Part shown: piece after piece, positions 42,503-53,500 of the stretch | Position numbering within the stretch: the stretch's first letter is position 1 | Layout of the letters: each line of letters begins with the position of its first letter | From: Bacteroides fragilis | GTDB lineage: Bacteria > Bacteroidota > Bacteroidia > Bacteroidales > Bacteroidaceae | NCBI RefSeq assembly: GCF_019583405.1 | Contig: NZ_SZUU01000007.1 | Coordinates: 62,001-126,000, forward strand | DNA: 64,000 nucleotides | Direction: 5' to 3' | The notes under the pieces: generated by a model | What the model saw: the letters and a program-made list of their open reading frames with translations, nothing else | Database searches by the model: none | What the model was told of the DNA's origin: nothing | Program-made: the position numbers and the translations under genes

Positions 42503-42642
42503 GCAAATAGAAAAAAAACGTTCTGAAAAAGGCATTAACAATGTTAATAGAAAAAGGCTACGCTCCTATCTATTTTCAGATCCCGGCAAGCCGTATGATC
42601 CAATCGAGATTCACAGAAACGTAACCTTTTGGGCTTGAGAAA

Positions 42643-43416
42643 TCATTTTAAGTTCAAATTACTTCTTACCGATGTGATTGCTGCATTAACTGGTGTAACG
42701 GACTTTTGAGTGCAATAATCAAACTCTGCAGATTTGTCGCCGGTAAATGATTTCCATTTTAGCTTTAATTTGACAGTTTTACCATTTGTATCCGGCAGAC
42801 CATCCAGTTTAAAAGCGACCAGACCATCTCCCATCGTACCATATGTATCTCCGTATGCATGATGACGGAATTCTACCTCATAAGGACTTTCCGGATTCTG
42901 GCTTAACAATAAATTTACGAAATGGGCTTTATGATAGTCTCCCCACGTTGTTCTGAAACGTAGAGTCAAATAACCATCTTCTGCAATAGTCACCCAGTCA
43001 TTCACAATTTCGACTGGATCCGTACCATATACAACATCATTTTCCGTCCCCAGATCAGGTGCAATCGATTTGGTCAGAATACTATCTATCCAGTTCACCT
43101 GTATGGCCTTATCATATTTTCCGCCTGATTCATCCAATTCATCATAATTCACCAATGCCCTTACTTCTTTCTCGCCAAAAGGAGAAGAGGTCATATTAGT
43201 AGGCAACAATGTCGTGCTATTATTCAACTGTAAAAAGCATGAACCATCAGTCGCGTTTTTCACCGTTACAAGAGCATTAGGAAATCCTCCTACATAATAG
43301 TACTTATCATTGTCATCCAGACAAGACTGTAAACCGGCAGAACAAACAACCGCCATCGCAATTATAACTCCTTTATTCAAGAATGAACAGACTTTCATAA
43401 TAGATTTCATTTTCAT
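42643..43416 (-). CDS. NigD-like lipoprotein
   Basis: 257 residues. A lipoprotein signal ends at Cys32 (MAVVCSAGLQSCLDDND). An N-terminal OB-like beta segment (GGFPNALVTVKNATDGSCFLQLNNSTTLLP, KEVRALVNY) and a C-terminal Ig-like part (VTIAEDGYLTLRFRTTWG, KTVKLKLKWKSFTGDKSAEFDYCT) match the NigD family of Bacteroides surface proteins. Function unknown beyond frequent linkage to polysaccharide loci. It follows the GH115 gene on the same strand (86 nt gap). Confidence 0.85.
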   Translation of the reverse strand: MKMKSIMKVCSFLNKGVIIAMAVVCSAGLQSCLDDNDKYYYVGGFPNALVTVKNATDGSCFLQLNNSTTLLPTNMTSSPFGEKEVRALVNYDELDESGGKYDKAIQVNWIDSILTKSIAPDLGTENDVVYGTDPVEIVNDWVTIAEDGYLTLRFRTTWGDYHKAHFVNLLLSQNPESPYEVEFRHHAYGDTYGTMGDGLVAFKLDGLPDTNGKTVKLKLKWKSFTGDKSAEFDYCTQKSVTPVNAAITSVRSNLNLK

Positions 43417-43502
43417 TAGACATTCAAAATAGGTTCTCTCTATTTATAGAAATAAAACAATTCCGAAAAGCCTGCATCCAAGAATGTTAATTAAAAATAA
43501 TA

Positions 43503-46451
43503 TCAACGGCAAAGAGTACTTTCAGGTCCCAAATATGATCTTTTGAGGCCACCCATATCAATTACGATTTTCTGAATCACTGTTCCGGGATCTCCACAAC
43601 GAATCTGCAAGGTATGTTTGCCGGGGGATTTTACATAAAGGGGCGATTTGTTCACCCTGCAATTCTTCAATACACTATCATACCAGATCTGCGAGTACTC
43701 TATGGCCGAAGTAGATGGAGTGGAAATAGAGCCATCGTCAATACGAAGACTGTATTTCGTATCCGAATTGGTATGCTCTGGTAGTTTGTAATCCCGCTCA
43801 GCATGCAAAGGAAAAGTTGGCAGCACATAGGTGTACACATCAACTATCCCTACATTGAAAGTATAGAAATCATATTCTACCCTGGGGGTCTCACCCGATC
43901 GGTACATCTGTAACGGAGCTGTCGGACTGCCTATTTGCAAGGCAGAGCCTTCGAAGCCCAATCCAGGTAGTATGCGCATCTTGATGTCATTACTCTCAAA
44001 TTTACGGTGAAAGTCAGTAGCAGGCAGAGATACATAACCATTTTCTTCCACAAAAAGCCCTTGTAACTCTTCCCGTGCCGGAACCATCGGATTGAATACA
44101 GATACAAACACACGCTCTTTCTGCATTCCGGAAAAGAATTCTATAACTCCTGTGACCTTCTCTCCTACAGGGACTTTATCCCAGTCGATAGATACCCGAA
44201 CCCGATCTTCCGTAGAAGTAGTGCCCGATTGACAGGACAAAACAATCCATTCGTCAGAGGCTGCCGAATTCCAAGCCAATTTTCCACCTCCTTGATTATA
44301 AATATCGATCCAGTGACTTTTGCGGGAATATGTGTTGAACGTAGGTAAAGCATGACAATTGAAACCTCCCCGGTTCAGTTGTTCGCTTTCGGCCTGAACA
44401 GCTAATTTCGGATCGCCTGCCGGCATATAGCACTCCTCCATCAAGGGAAGCATAAAATAAGAACTACTTCCATCATAATTTTGTCTTAGTGACATCATGT
44501 ATTTCCACTTACCATTCAGGAGAGAGTTATACCTGTCGGTAATGATCTCTAAACTATCGTGGCAACATTCTGCTTCGCTCTTCAGATTGTTGGCAGCGGC
44601 ACGTTTCTGGCGCACATACTGCCGGTAAAGCTGCCCTGTCATATTCATTCTATTCATCAATTCAGCGCCTTTTACCGGATAATACAACAGCTGGTACAGA
44701 GCAGGTCTGGCCGCCTCTTCTAAAGTAGCCAGCATATCTTCTGCCTTTTTACCGATACGCCGGTACTCTGCCAGACGTTTCCCAGCCTCATCATAATTCG
44801 CAAAAGAAAACTCTGTATCAGTACGTTTTTCTCCTCCTCCCCAATAATTATTCCAATATCCCCAACCCATATATTCAGGTTTTCTGGAAAAAGCCAGGTT
44901 TATATGCGAGCAAGTTATATCCTCCAACGTATTGTAATATTGTTCTCCAAACATCTTTGCCAACCAACGGGCAGGATAGGTATGCACATTTTTTTCGTTG
45001 AACTGCTCAATATCATAAGCCATGTCGAGAAAAAACGAAACTTGTGCCTCGGAACCTTTCAGGTCTCCGCAATTCGCCAACCAAATACGATCGGCTGTAG
45101 TATCATACGCTTTGCGAAGTTCTTCATACATCAATGCCGGAGGAGTGGTGCTAAACCATAAATAGCTATGGGGTACCCCGAGGTAGGAAAGGTGATAATA
45201 TACCCCCGCACGTCCCGCACGCTTTTGTTCCTGCGGACCACTCAGCCGCTTCATGTAACCAAAGTTATCATCTGCCCAAATAATAGTGACATCTTCCGGC
45301 AGCTCCAGACCATTCGAATAAATATCCAATACCTCTTTATAGGGAGTAAATGCCTGGGGAATGGTTTCGACAGGCTTATTAATATGCTGGGCTATCAGAT
45401 TCCGCTGATCCTTCAATGCACTCTCCAGCATCTTTACCTTCTCTTTCATCGGCACATTGCCACCTCCCATGGCGGCGTCATGCAATCCTCTTAAAGCTAA
45501 TGTATATACATTCTCGTAAGTGCAAATTTCCTTCACACGATTGCTTAATATTTCGTTAATCTTATTTTTGTTAGCGTTATAATCCCACGGCCCCATCGTC
45601 TCACTATGCCACTCACTGGCTGTATTTAACAATAGAGGTTCACAATGACTGGACCCCATGACAATGGCAAATGTATCGGCTACCAGTTTATTCTCAGGAA
45701 TCCGGTAAAATGCCGTGGATACAGGATGCATAGCCGGAGCCAGGTGGTTAGCTTTCAAACGCAGCAACAACTCGCAAATCTTCGCGTAGGTACGGGGACC
45801 TATATTACCACGTTCTTTCTCAAAGGTTTTAGCTGCCCAAGGTTTCAACCCCCAGTCTTCATCATTCAAAAAGATACCTCTATATTTCACCGAAGGAGTT
45901 TTAGAGTAAGTGGCCGGAGCATCAACATACAGTACTTCATGCTTTTTTATCGGGACATCGGCCCACCAATACCAAGGAGACACCCCTATCATCTCGGAGA
46001 TGGAAAACAGACCATAAGCAGCTCCCCTCCGATCACTCCCGGCTATGACCAGGACTTTATCCACCCCCGGATAAGGTTTGTCGACCGTTTGAATCAGATA
46101 TCGTTCCCAAGCCCCTTGCAACGGGCGTATATCGATTTTCCCCTTTTGCGCCAACTCCTGAATCCATTTATTCTTTTCAATAGTTCCGACAATAACCAGG
46201 AAGTTCGCTCTTTCACGCTTTTGGATTAACTCAGGCTTTCGGCCGGTCACTCTTTCAACGTCAAAAGTAAATAACTCTGCCGATTTTTTGATGACCAGTT
46301 CATCATTTACATCATAATAAATTTTGGCTTGTAACTTAGGAGTAGTCAAAACAAAGCTGGTCTTCCCCTCCGAAAGTCGCTCTTGCACACGAATCTGTGC
46401 GTAAGAAGTGCAGGCATACAAAAGCACTGCCAATAAAAATAAATGTCTCAT
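43503..46451 (-). CDS. glycoside hydrolase family 115, alpha-glucuronidase type
   Basis: 982 residues. A signal peptide (1-18, ending TSYAQ) is followed by a GH115 catalytic region. Recognisable segments are VIAGSDRRGAAYGLFSISEMIGVSPWYWWADVP near 130 and KYRGIFLNDEDWGLKPWA near 185. Further on are NHLAPAMHPVS near 235, WADDNFGYMKRLSGPQEQKRAGRAGVYYHLSYLG near 390 and IWLANCGDLKGSE near 455. A C-terminal domain typical of the family follows. GH115 enzymes remove (4-O-methyl)glucuronic acid from internal xylose or related residues. Periplasmic or surface location is expected. It is separated from the SusCD operon by a terminator-like hairpin. Confidence 0.92.
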   Translation of the reverse strand: MRHLFLLAVLLYACTSYAQIRVQERLSEGKTSFVLTTPKLQAKIYYDVNDELVIKKSAELFTFDVERVTGRKPELIQKRERANFLVIVGTIEKNKWIQELAQKGKIDIRPLQGAWERYLIQTVDKPYPGVDKVLVIAGSDRRGAAYGLFSISEMIGVSPWYWWADVPIKKHEVLYVDAPATYSKTPSVKYRGIFLNDEDWGLKPWAAKTFEKERGNIGPRTYAKICELLLRLKANHLAPAMHPVSTAFYRIPENKLVADTFAIVMGSSHCEPLLLNTASEWHSETMGPWDYNANKNKINEILSNRVKEICTYENVYTLALRGLHDAAMGGGNVPMKEKVKMLESALKDQRNLIAQHINKPVETIPQAFTPYKEVLDIYSNGLELPEDVTIIWADDNFGYMKRLSGPQEQKRAGRAGVYYHLSYLGVPHSYLWFSTTPPALMYEELRKAYDTTADRIWLANCGDLKGSEAQVSFFLDMAYDIEQFNEKNVHTYPARWLAKMFGEQYYNTLEDITCSHINLAFSRKPEYMGWGYWNNYWGGGEKRTDTEFSFANYDEAGKRLAEYRRIGKKAEDMLATLEEAARPALYQLLYYPVKGAELMNRMNMTGQLYRQYVRQKRAAANNLKSEAECCHDSLEIITDRYNSLLNGKWKYMMSLRQNYDGSSSYFMLPLMEECYMPAGDPKLAVQAESEQLNRGGFNCHALPTFNTYSRKSHWIDIYNQGGGKLAWNSAASDEWIVLSCQSGTTSTEDRVRVSIDWDKVPVGEKVTGVIEFFSGMQKERVFVSVFNPMVPAREELQGLFVEENGYVSLPATDFHRKFESNDIKMRILPGLGFEGSALQIGSPTAPLQMYRSGETPRVEYDFYTFNVGIVDVYTYVLPTFPLHAERDYKLPEHTNSDTKYSLRIDDGSISTPSTSAIEYSQIWYDSVLKNCRVNKSPLYVKSPGKHTLQIRCGDPGTVIQKIVIDMGGLKRSYLGPESTLCR

Positions 46452-46540
46452 TTTGTGTTTCTGTTAGTGTTATTTCATTCTATGCAAAGATACGTATTCC
46501 TGCGGGTAAGCCAAAGTTTCTTATAAAAACAGTTTCTTCA

Positions 46541-46603
46541 AAAAACATCCCCTATATTCATAAAACGAAACATATCACACATCTCGTTTCATGAATATAG
46601 GGG
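46541..46603 (-). terminator. long hairpin terminator after the SusCD operon
   Basis: CCCCTATATTCAT (46549-46561) pairs with ATGAATATAGGGG (46591-46603), with an extra GAAAC/GTTTC inner stem. On the minus strand a T-run (TTTTTT) follows the stem after 3 nt. Confidence 0.7.
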
Positions 46604-46625
46604 ATCAATGAAAGTTATCGAAAAA

Positions 46626-49004
46626 TTAATAACCGGATTGCCCAAAGGCCCAATCACAGTATCCTTTGGGTAAAGAGCGGGATTTGCCACCAAAAGTCAC
46701 AGAAAACGGTTGTTTCAAGTTACAATGCAGATTCACGATTTGTTTTTCATCTGCCTTTACTGTCAGTGTATTACCTTTTCCGGATACACGACAATTATAT
46801 CCAACCACCTCACCATTTGGACGTTCTATCACAAAAGCATTAGTCAGTACCGTCTCACCAATACACTTAAACAGTTCGTGCACATCATTATCCTGAGAGT
46901 TAATCGTCTGCCAGTCACTAATCATATTAACATATTGTTCGCCAATAATTAATTCCCGGGTATCATATAAACGCGGCTGAGGATTACCAAAACTTAACGA
47001 ATCGGCTGTAAAACGCGTATCATGGCTACACGCCTGAACAGCTTGTACATAAGGATCTACCACAAAAGCCCAGCGTAAATCACCATTTTTATAGTCTATC
47101 AAATTAGAAAAGGCACCCATTGCATTGAATGTCTGTTTCAACCACTTTTCATCTCCGGTCAACAAATAAGCATAATAAGTAGCATAACCTCTCCAACCAC
47201 TCCAACCATGAGGAGAATTAAACATATTAGGTAGCATTTCCACATCATATTGAGCTTCCCAATAACGCATAGTCCCCCCACGACGACGCCCATCAGGAAC
47301 TCGAAGTTGAGTTAGACATGAATGACTTTTCAGAATCTCAAGCATAGCATCTGCATAATATTTTCGTAGTGTTTCGTCTTCCTGCATCAATGCTAACATA
47401 CCGATTTGAAGAGCAGAGCAAGAAATCATACCATCTTCAAACGTCATTTCACCTTCAGTCTGAAAGTCACCACGTGAATGAACTAACTGATCAATAGCAC
47501 ATTTGGCTGAATTATAATGTCTTTCAGCAGCCGACTTCCAGCGACTATCTTTCTCCGCAAGTTTCTGCTCTGCTAAAGTTAGCTCTAAAATACTTTTAGC
47601 AACATAAATAACGCTTGTGTACACTGTATGCCCGTTAATATAAGCTCCATCTTCACGCTGCCAATGGTCAATCAGCCAATCAGCCAACAAAGAAGCCTTC
47701 TCTAAATCTTCCATTTTTCCTTCAGCTTCATACTTATCAACTAACATTCCAATCGTAGTAGAAGTATTCTGAATACGAAAATCATAATACAATGGCTTCA
47801 CCTCCTTTTTATCATGTAGTAAATCGTACAGATAATCAAACCGTTTAGCCACAGCCTCATCTATATTTGAATCAGGGAAATATTTGCTGGCAATAAAAGC
47901 TGAATAAAATCCATACCAACTTTCCGCATGTGAGGTTGCTTTCTGATGGTATTTCATTGTCGCTTTACGTGCTTGTTCCAAGGTCCAACGCCAAGTGGCA
48001 TGAGCCGTCAAAACGGCCTCGGATTCCTTATCACCATCAATCACAGTAGCCTGATACAAGCCAACAGTAGGTAGTACAACTTTAGCCAAATAACGTCCAA
48101 CTGCCTTTTTTGTCAAAGTTACAAGAACCTGGTTTCCTTTATCATCCGTAACCTTAACTATTGGTTTTTCTCCTATCACTTCAAACTGGGCCTCTTCTCC
48201 AGGCCTATAAGCTGTTTGTTCGATCTGAATCAATGGAATACGAGCTACTTTATTAAGTGCAGTTTCCAAATTATCCAACGTACGAATATTAACAAAAGCA
48301 ATTGTCCATGTTTTAGATTCACCTTGTTTCAACTGCCACAGATTCTGTGGATTCCTTTCGGGTAAAGGCAGGGCATTAATTAAATCCAGATTGAGTGATT
48401 CAATACGATGTCCCATAAACCAAAATGGTTTAGGATCCATATACCCTAGATTATAATCTACACTCCACGAAGCTATTGGTTGAGGAGATACCAAAGCCAA
48501 TGTATGCTCTTTTGGAGTTTGCAAGTACCCATAAAAATGTGTTTTCTCGTTACGCATTAATGTCGGAAAATATTTTCCAAACCAATCGGGGTATTTATCC
48601 ATATAAGTATCAATCCCCAGTTTAAGTCCAGCTCTATCAGGCTGAAAAGGGACATTACCGTTATTGATCATAGTTACCGTCATAGCTGGCTGGTGGTTCC
48701 AGGCATGATACAATATACGACATTCTATACCGTCAATAGCCGTACGGAAAGTATATTGTTCACCATCAGGTATCCACTTTCCGCGTGTATCTTGCCCATC
48801 CATTCTGATATAAAAACATGGGCCATCATTTTTTTGGTTTTTAAAGAACGGAATCGTATCGTTACCTCCTTTCTCTTTAAAAATTAGCTTATCTGTATAA
48901 CCATCTTGAGTGATATGCCATTCCCAATTGGAATTTTTCACTACGGTTTGCGCTGATAAAGGTAAAAAGCCGGCAAATAGAAGAGCCTGCAAAAGTTTTT
49001 TCAT
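46626..49004 (-). CDS. probable secreted glycosidase, family not identified
   Basis: 792 residues from the ATG at 49004 (MKKLLQALLFAGFLPLSAQ signal peptide). An N-terminal beta-sandwich region (about 20-330) precedes an all-helical region (about 340-690) with Trp/Tyr-rich repeats (HAESWYGFYSAFIASKYFP, WQREDGAYINGHTVYTSVIYVAKS, MFNSPHGWSGWRGYATYYAYLLTG) like an (alpha/alpha)6 barrel. A final beta segment follows. This domain order occurs in uronic-acid-active enzymes of the six-hairpin class, but I cannot name the family. It follows SusD by 33 nt in the same operon. Confidence 0.65.
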   Translation of the reverse strand: MKKLLQALLFAGFLPLSAQTVVKNSNWEWHITQDGYTDKLIFKEKGGNDTIPFFKNQKNDGPCFYIRMDGQDTRGKWIPDGEQYTFRTAIDGIECRILYHAWNHQPAMTVTMINNGNVPFQPDRAGLKLGIDTYMDKYPDWFGKYFPTLMRNEKTHFYGYLQTPKEHTLALVSPQPIASWSVDYNLGYMDPKPFWFMGHRIESLNLDLINALPLPERNPQNLWQLKQGESKTWTIAFVNIRTLDNLETALNKVARIPLIQIEQTAYRPGEEAQFEVIGEKPIVKVTDDKGNQVLVTLTKKAVGRYLAKVVLPTVGLYQATVIDGDKESEAVLTAHATWRWTLEQARKATMKYHQKATSHAESWYGFYSAFIASKYFPDSNIDEAVAKRFDYLYDLLHDKKEVKPLYYDFRIQNTSTTIGMLVDKYEAEGKMEDLEKASLLADWLIDHWQREDGAYINGHTVYTSVIYVAKSILELTLAEQKLAEKDSRWKSAAERHYNSAKCAIDQLVHSRGDFQTEGEMTFEDGMISCSALQIGMLALMQEDETLRKYYADAMLEILKSHSCLTQLRVPDGRRRGGTMRYWEAQYDVEMLPNMFNSPHGWSGWRGYATYYAYLLTGDEKWLKQTFNAMGAFSNLIDYKNGDLRWAFVVDPYVQAVQACSHDTRFTADSLSFGNPQPRLYDTRELIIGEQYVNMISDWQTINSQDNDVHELFKCIGETVLTNAFVIERPNGEVVGYNCRVSGKGNTLTVKADEKQIVNLHCNLKQPFSVTFGGKSRSLPKGYCDWAFGQSGY

Positions 49005-49036
49005 ATAAATCATAATGTATATAATTATCTATATTA

Positions 49037-50503
49037 TTAATACCCGGGGTTCTGAATAATCTTTCCTTTCCCCTCGTTAATTACTGATTGCGGCAATGGC
49101 ATTAAAGTCATATAATCTTCAGCAGTTTGTGAATCTTTATACTTACGCGCAAATTCAATGTATTTACCATGGCGTATCAAGTCTGTACGACGAAGACCTT
49201 CAAACCAAAATTCATGTCCCCGTTCCAACAGCCACTTATCTAAGAAATCTTGTACATTTGTAAAATCACTCAATACATATAATTTTAATCCGGCACGTTC
49301 ACGCACGGTATTCAATAAATCAACAGCTTCTTGTGTAACAGCATTATTTTTACGAACAATAATTTCAGAAAGCGAAGTCAAAACATCAGCATAACGATAA
49401 ACGATCCAGTCAATCTGACTCTCAGCCCCAGTAGCAATCGGATCTTCTCCATATTTAATGGGAAGAGCACCTTTTAATAAAACAGTTCCTCTATTTTCTT
49501 TATTATAATGTACTCCATCTAGCCCGATGAAATCGGCAGTCACTTTTTCTAAACGTTTATCAATAAGTTCGAATGTATCATAAAATGACCAAGTCATACG
49601 AAAGCCACCCCATTTCTGAATATTGGGATTCGTTGTCGGTACCTCACTTGAAAGAACATGTGCCAGCCACATCTGCGTATTCACCGCAGGATCGCATTGG
49701 CAAGCCCAAATCGTTTCTGCATTTTTTTCATTTTCTAACGTAAAAATGTCTTTATATTGTGGTACTAATTTATAGCCATATTCAGGTTTCATTAACTCAC
49801 GTGCGCAAACTTCCGCCTTATCCCAATCTTTCTCGTGCATATACAACTTCATCAAAACAGTATATGCTAATCCTCGGGTAAAACGTCCATAATTAGGGTC
49901 ACTGGGCACATAACTCGCAGGTAGCTCCAAAGCTGCTCTCAACTCTGTTTCAATAAATAAAACCGTTTCTTCTTTTGTCTTCCTGGGAATAATAATTTCA
50001 GTTCCAGTATTTTCCAATTCTTTCAAAGAAGCAATTTGGATAGGTCCATACAAATCGTACAACAAGTAAGCCAACCAACCACGAGCACAATGTAATTCAG
50101 CATTCAATTGCACCTTCTTTTCATCATTCATTGAAATATCCGCAATACGGTCTAACGTCAATGTCATTTTACTAATATCACGAACATACTTATAGTATTG
50201 GTTCAACCCAGAAGAGTTAGCCGTAAAGTTTACATTTAGAACATCCGGCCAATAAGAATCATTCCATTGGCAATCACCGATATCTGTTGTCATGTCAGTG
50301 GTAATCTGTACTCCGGTCCATGCGACATAAAAAAGATGATAAGAATTAAAAGGAGTATATGCCGCCGAAGTCACCAAAGCTTCTGCATCTTCTTCTGTTT
50401 TAGGAAAGATATTCGGATTAATTACATTGTACATCTCTGATTCGAGATTCGTACACGAAACCATTATCCAAAAAGCTACCAAGCTATATATTAATTTTCT
50501 CAT
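49037..50503 (-). CDS. SusD/RagB-family glycan-binding lipoprotein
   Basis: 488 residues from the ATG at 50503 (MRKLIYSLVAFWIMVSCTN, lipobox Cys17). The TPR-like N-terminus (AALELPASYVPSDPNYGRFTRGLAYTVLMKLYMHEKDWDKAEVCAREL) and the C-terminal ERGHEFWFEGLRRTDLIRHGKY and MPLPQSVINEGKGKIIQNPGY motifs are typical. Surface partner of the SusC porin, starting 31 nt after it. Ligand unknown but expected to carry glucuronic acid given the GH115 gene. Confidence 0.95.
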   Translation of the reverse strand: MRKLIYSLVAFWIMVSCTNLESEMYNVINPNIFPKTEEDAEALVTSAAYTPFNSYHLFYVAWTGVQITTDMTTDIGDCQWNDSYWPDVLNVNFTANSSGLNQYYKYVRDISKMTLTLDRIADISMNDEKKVQLNAELHCARGWLAYLLYDLYGPIQIASLKELENTGTEIIIPRKTKEETVLFIETELRAALELPASYVPSDPNYGRFTRGLAYTVLMKLYMHEKDWDKAEVCARELMKPEYGYKLVPQYKDIFTLENEKNAETIWACQCDPAVNTQMWLAHVLSSEVPTTNPNIQKWGGFRMTWSFYDTFELIDKRLEKVTADFIGLDGVHYNKENRGTVLLKGALPIKYGEDPIATGAESQIDWIVYRYADVLTSLSEIIVRKNNAVTQEAVDLLNTVRERAGLKLYVLSDFTNVQDFLDKWLLERGHEFWFEGLRRTDLIRHGKYIEFARKYKDSQTAEDYMTLMPLPQSVINEGKGKIIQNPGY

Positions 50504-50533
50504 TTTATCAGAATTATAATGTTTCACAATAGA

Positions 50534-53500
50534 TTAAAATGTAATATCAATACCGATACTATAACTTCTCACATTGGGATAAGCCCAAGTTGAGTTATCT
50601 GTTTCAGGATCTAAACCACCATATGGAGTGATAACAAACGGATTATTTACATCTGCGTATACACGCAAATTGGACAACACATTCTTCTTAATTGGTAGAT
50701 TGTATCCTAACGTTATGTTGCGACAGCGGATAAACCAGCTTTTCTGCTTATAGTAATCACCAATCCCCCAAGTACTCCTATCCTGGAAAAAGCCGGGACG
50801 AGTAGCATCTTGATTATCATGTGACCATACCTCCGATGCGGATTTAGGCATATTATAGCCCCGGTAGATGTTCACAATTCCTGTCATACCACTGGAACCT
50901 GTTAACCATAAGTCTTTATACGAACCATAATTTACCTTATCAAACTGACCATACATATAAATATTGAGGTCAAATCGTTTATAACGTAATGTATTATTAA
51001 ATCCGAACAAATAGCCAGGATCGTCCGAACCATAGAAAACCTTATCTGCGTCATTCAGCTTACCATCCGGCTTTCCGCTTTTCTGTGGTTTGCCATCCTT
51101 ATCCACTTTAATTGAGCCATCCTCATTATATATAAAGCCATCGATATCTTTAATCTTTACCTGCCCCGGAAGTGCACCCGGCATATGTGAAATACTTTCC
51201 CCTACCTGAACTAATCCGTCTGATAAAAATCCATAACTACCTCTCAAAGGCGCATGATAAATAGAATAAGCCGATGGTTTCCAACTTGAGTCACGTTCTT
51301 TCCACTTATCACGATAGAAAGAGAAGGTTAAATCCGTTGTCCAACTAAAATCACGTGTATTAATATTATTTGTATTTATCGTCAACTCTAATCCAGAACT
51401 TTGTGTTTTACCAATATTAGCAGCTATTTTATCAACTTCCTGATATGAAAGTAAAGTACGTTCACTCAACAAATCGGATATTACTTTATAAAAATACTCA
51501 GCCGTTACATTAATCTTTCCATTAAGAAAGCCTAAATCCAAACCCACATTCAATTCACGTGAAGTCTCCCACTTGATATCAGGATTACCAAGTTGACTCA
51601 GATATACTCCATTATATTCAGTTTCTGTATCTCCAAACGTATAGTTATTACCTACCTGATAATAACTGATTGCCCTGTTACCGATATTGGAATTACCAGT
51701 TTCACCATAACTAACACGAAATTTACCATTTGATAGTACATTGTTCAATGGTGTCATAAAAGATTCTTCAACAAAACGCCAACCCAAAGCTACTGAAGGA
51801 AAATAGCCCCAACGATGTTCCTTTGTAAAATTTGAAGCACCATCCGCACGTAATGTAGCTGTCAACAGATAACGGTCTTTAAAAGAATAGTTAAAACGTC
51901 CAAAGAAAGAAGCCATTTCATTACGTGAAGCAGAAGACCCCACACCCGGTTTAGGAGCATTACCTGCACCCAAATTATGATATAAGAAACCATCAATCAG
52001 AAAACGATTATTCGAACCGTCTAAAGATTCATCACTAAAAGACTGGAAAGAATACCCGGCAATTGCCCCAAAATCATGATCACCGATTTTTTTATTATAT
52101 GAAGCTGTCAATTCCATCAGAAGGTCCAACTTATCATAGTGAGACACAGCCGCACTTCCTCCCTCTTTTTGTCCATACAAAGTAGTTTTTGGCAAATAAG
52201 TTTGACGTTCCATGTAGTTGAGATCCATACCGAAATTTGCTTTCAACTTTAAAGCTTTTATAGGCTCTGCCTCAACAAAAGCAGTCGCCAACAAACGGTC
52301 TTTCAAACTTTTATCCGTAATTTCAAGTAACGACACTGGATTAGGAAGAAAAGAAGCTGCACTATTAAGTACGTAGTCTCCATCTTCATCTTTAATTGGT
52401 AACAAAGGATTAAATTGTGCAGCTGAAACCATAATAGAAGCATTCTCATTCTGTCCGGCCCCCAACGGAACATTATCATACTCATTACGGGACATTGTCA
52501 AATTCACTCCCATCTTAATGAATTTACTGAGCTCTTGATCCAGATTGATTCGGAATGTATATCGATTCATCTCATTCTTTTTCACAACTCCCTTTTGCTT
52601 AAAGAAATTACCTGAAACCAAGTATTTTGTCTTTTCTGAACCACCGGTTATCGATATATTATGAGAAGTCTGAAAACCCATACGGGTAATTTTATCAAAC
52701 CAATTAGTATCATTTGCTGGACTACTAATCTGATTGGGTGAATAAAGATCTTGGTAAGGAGTACTTGCTTCACTTTCTAATTTACCTCCATAAATACCAA
52801 TTTTATTGATCCGCATCCATTCTTCTTTCTGATAACGGTTAGACTGAATCATAAAGTCAGATGCACTCAACATATCATAGGTTTTAGCCATACTCTGAAC
52901 AGAAGCCGTACCAGAATATTGTACTTTAGGCGTACCACTTTTCCCTCGTTTTGTAGTAACAATAATTACACCATTTCCAGCACGTGCACCATAAATGGCT
53001 GTCGAGCTTGCATCTTTCAGGACCTCTATCGACTCAATGTCATTCGGATTGATAGAGCCAAGTATATTATCCTTATTTCCGTCTTCATAACGTCCGGTTG
53101 ATAAACTTCCCGGGTCACTCACAGGAAAACCGTCTATAATAATCAGGGGATCATTTCCTGCAGCAGTTGAAGATGCAGCTCCACGAATACGGAAAGTTGA
53201 CCCTCCACCCGGCTGGGCACTAACTGTGTTTACTTGCAATCCAGCAGCTTTACCTGCCAATGCATGACTTACCGTAGAGATTGTACTTAAGGGAGTATCA
53301 TCCATCTTCACTGATGCTACAGCTCCGGTCAGGTCCTTTTTCTTCATAGTACCATAACCTACGACAACAACTTCATCTAAAGTTTTAGTATCTTCCTTCA
53401 GCGAGATAGTTAATTGATTCCGGTCTTTTACAGTTATATCTTGCTGTATATATCCAATATATGTAACCTGTAATACTGCGTTATCCGGCACTTCTAACTC

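Larger units (their letters stand above)
42016..42642. other. 627-bp intergenic region with DnaA-box-like repeats and long hairpins
   Basis: No gene supported. Five similar TTATCAACA-like 9-mers in one orientation (42055-42175), an AT-rich stretch, and two long perfect inverted repeats (42420-42458 and 42465-42502). It lies outside the integrated element. Confidence 0.6.
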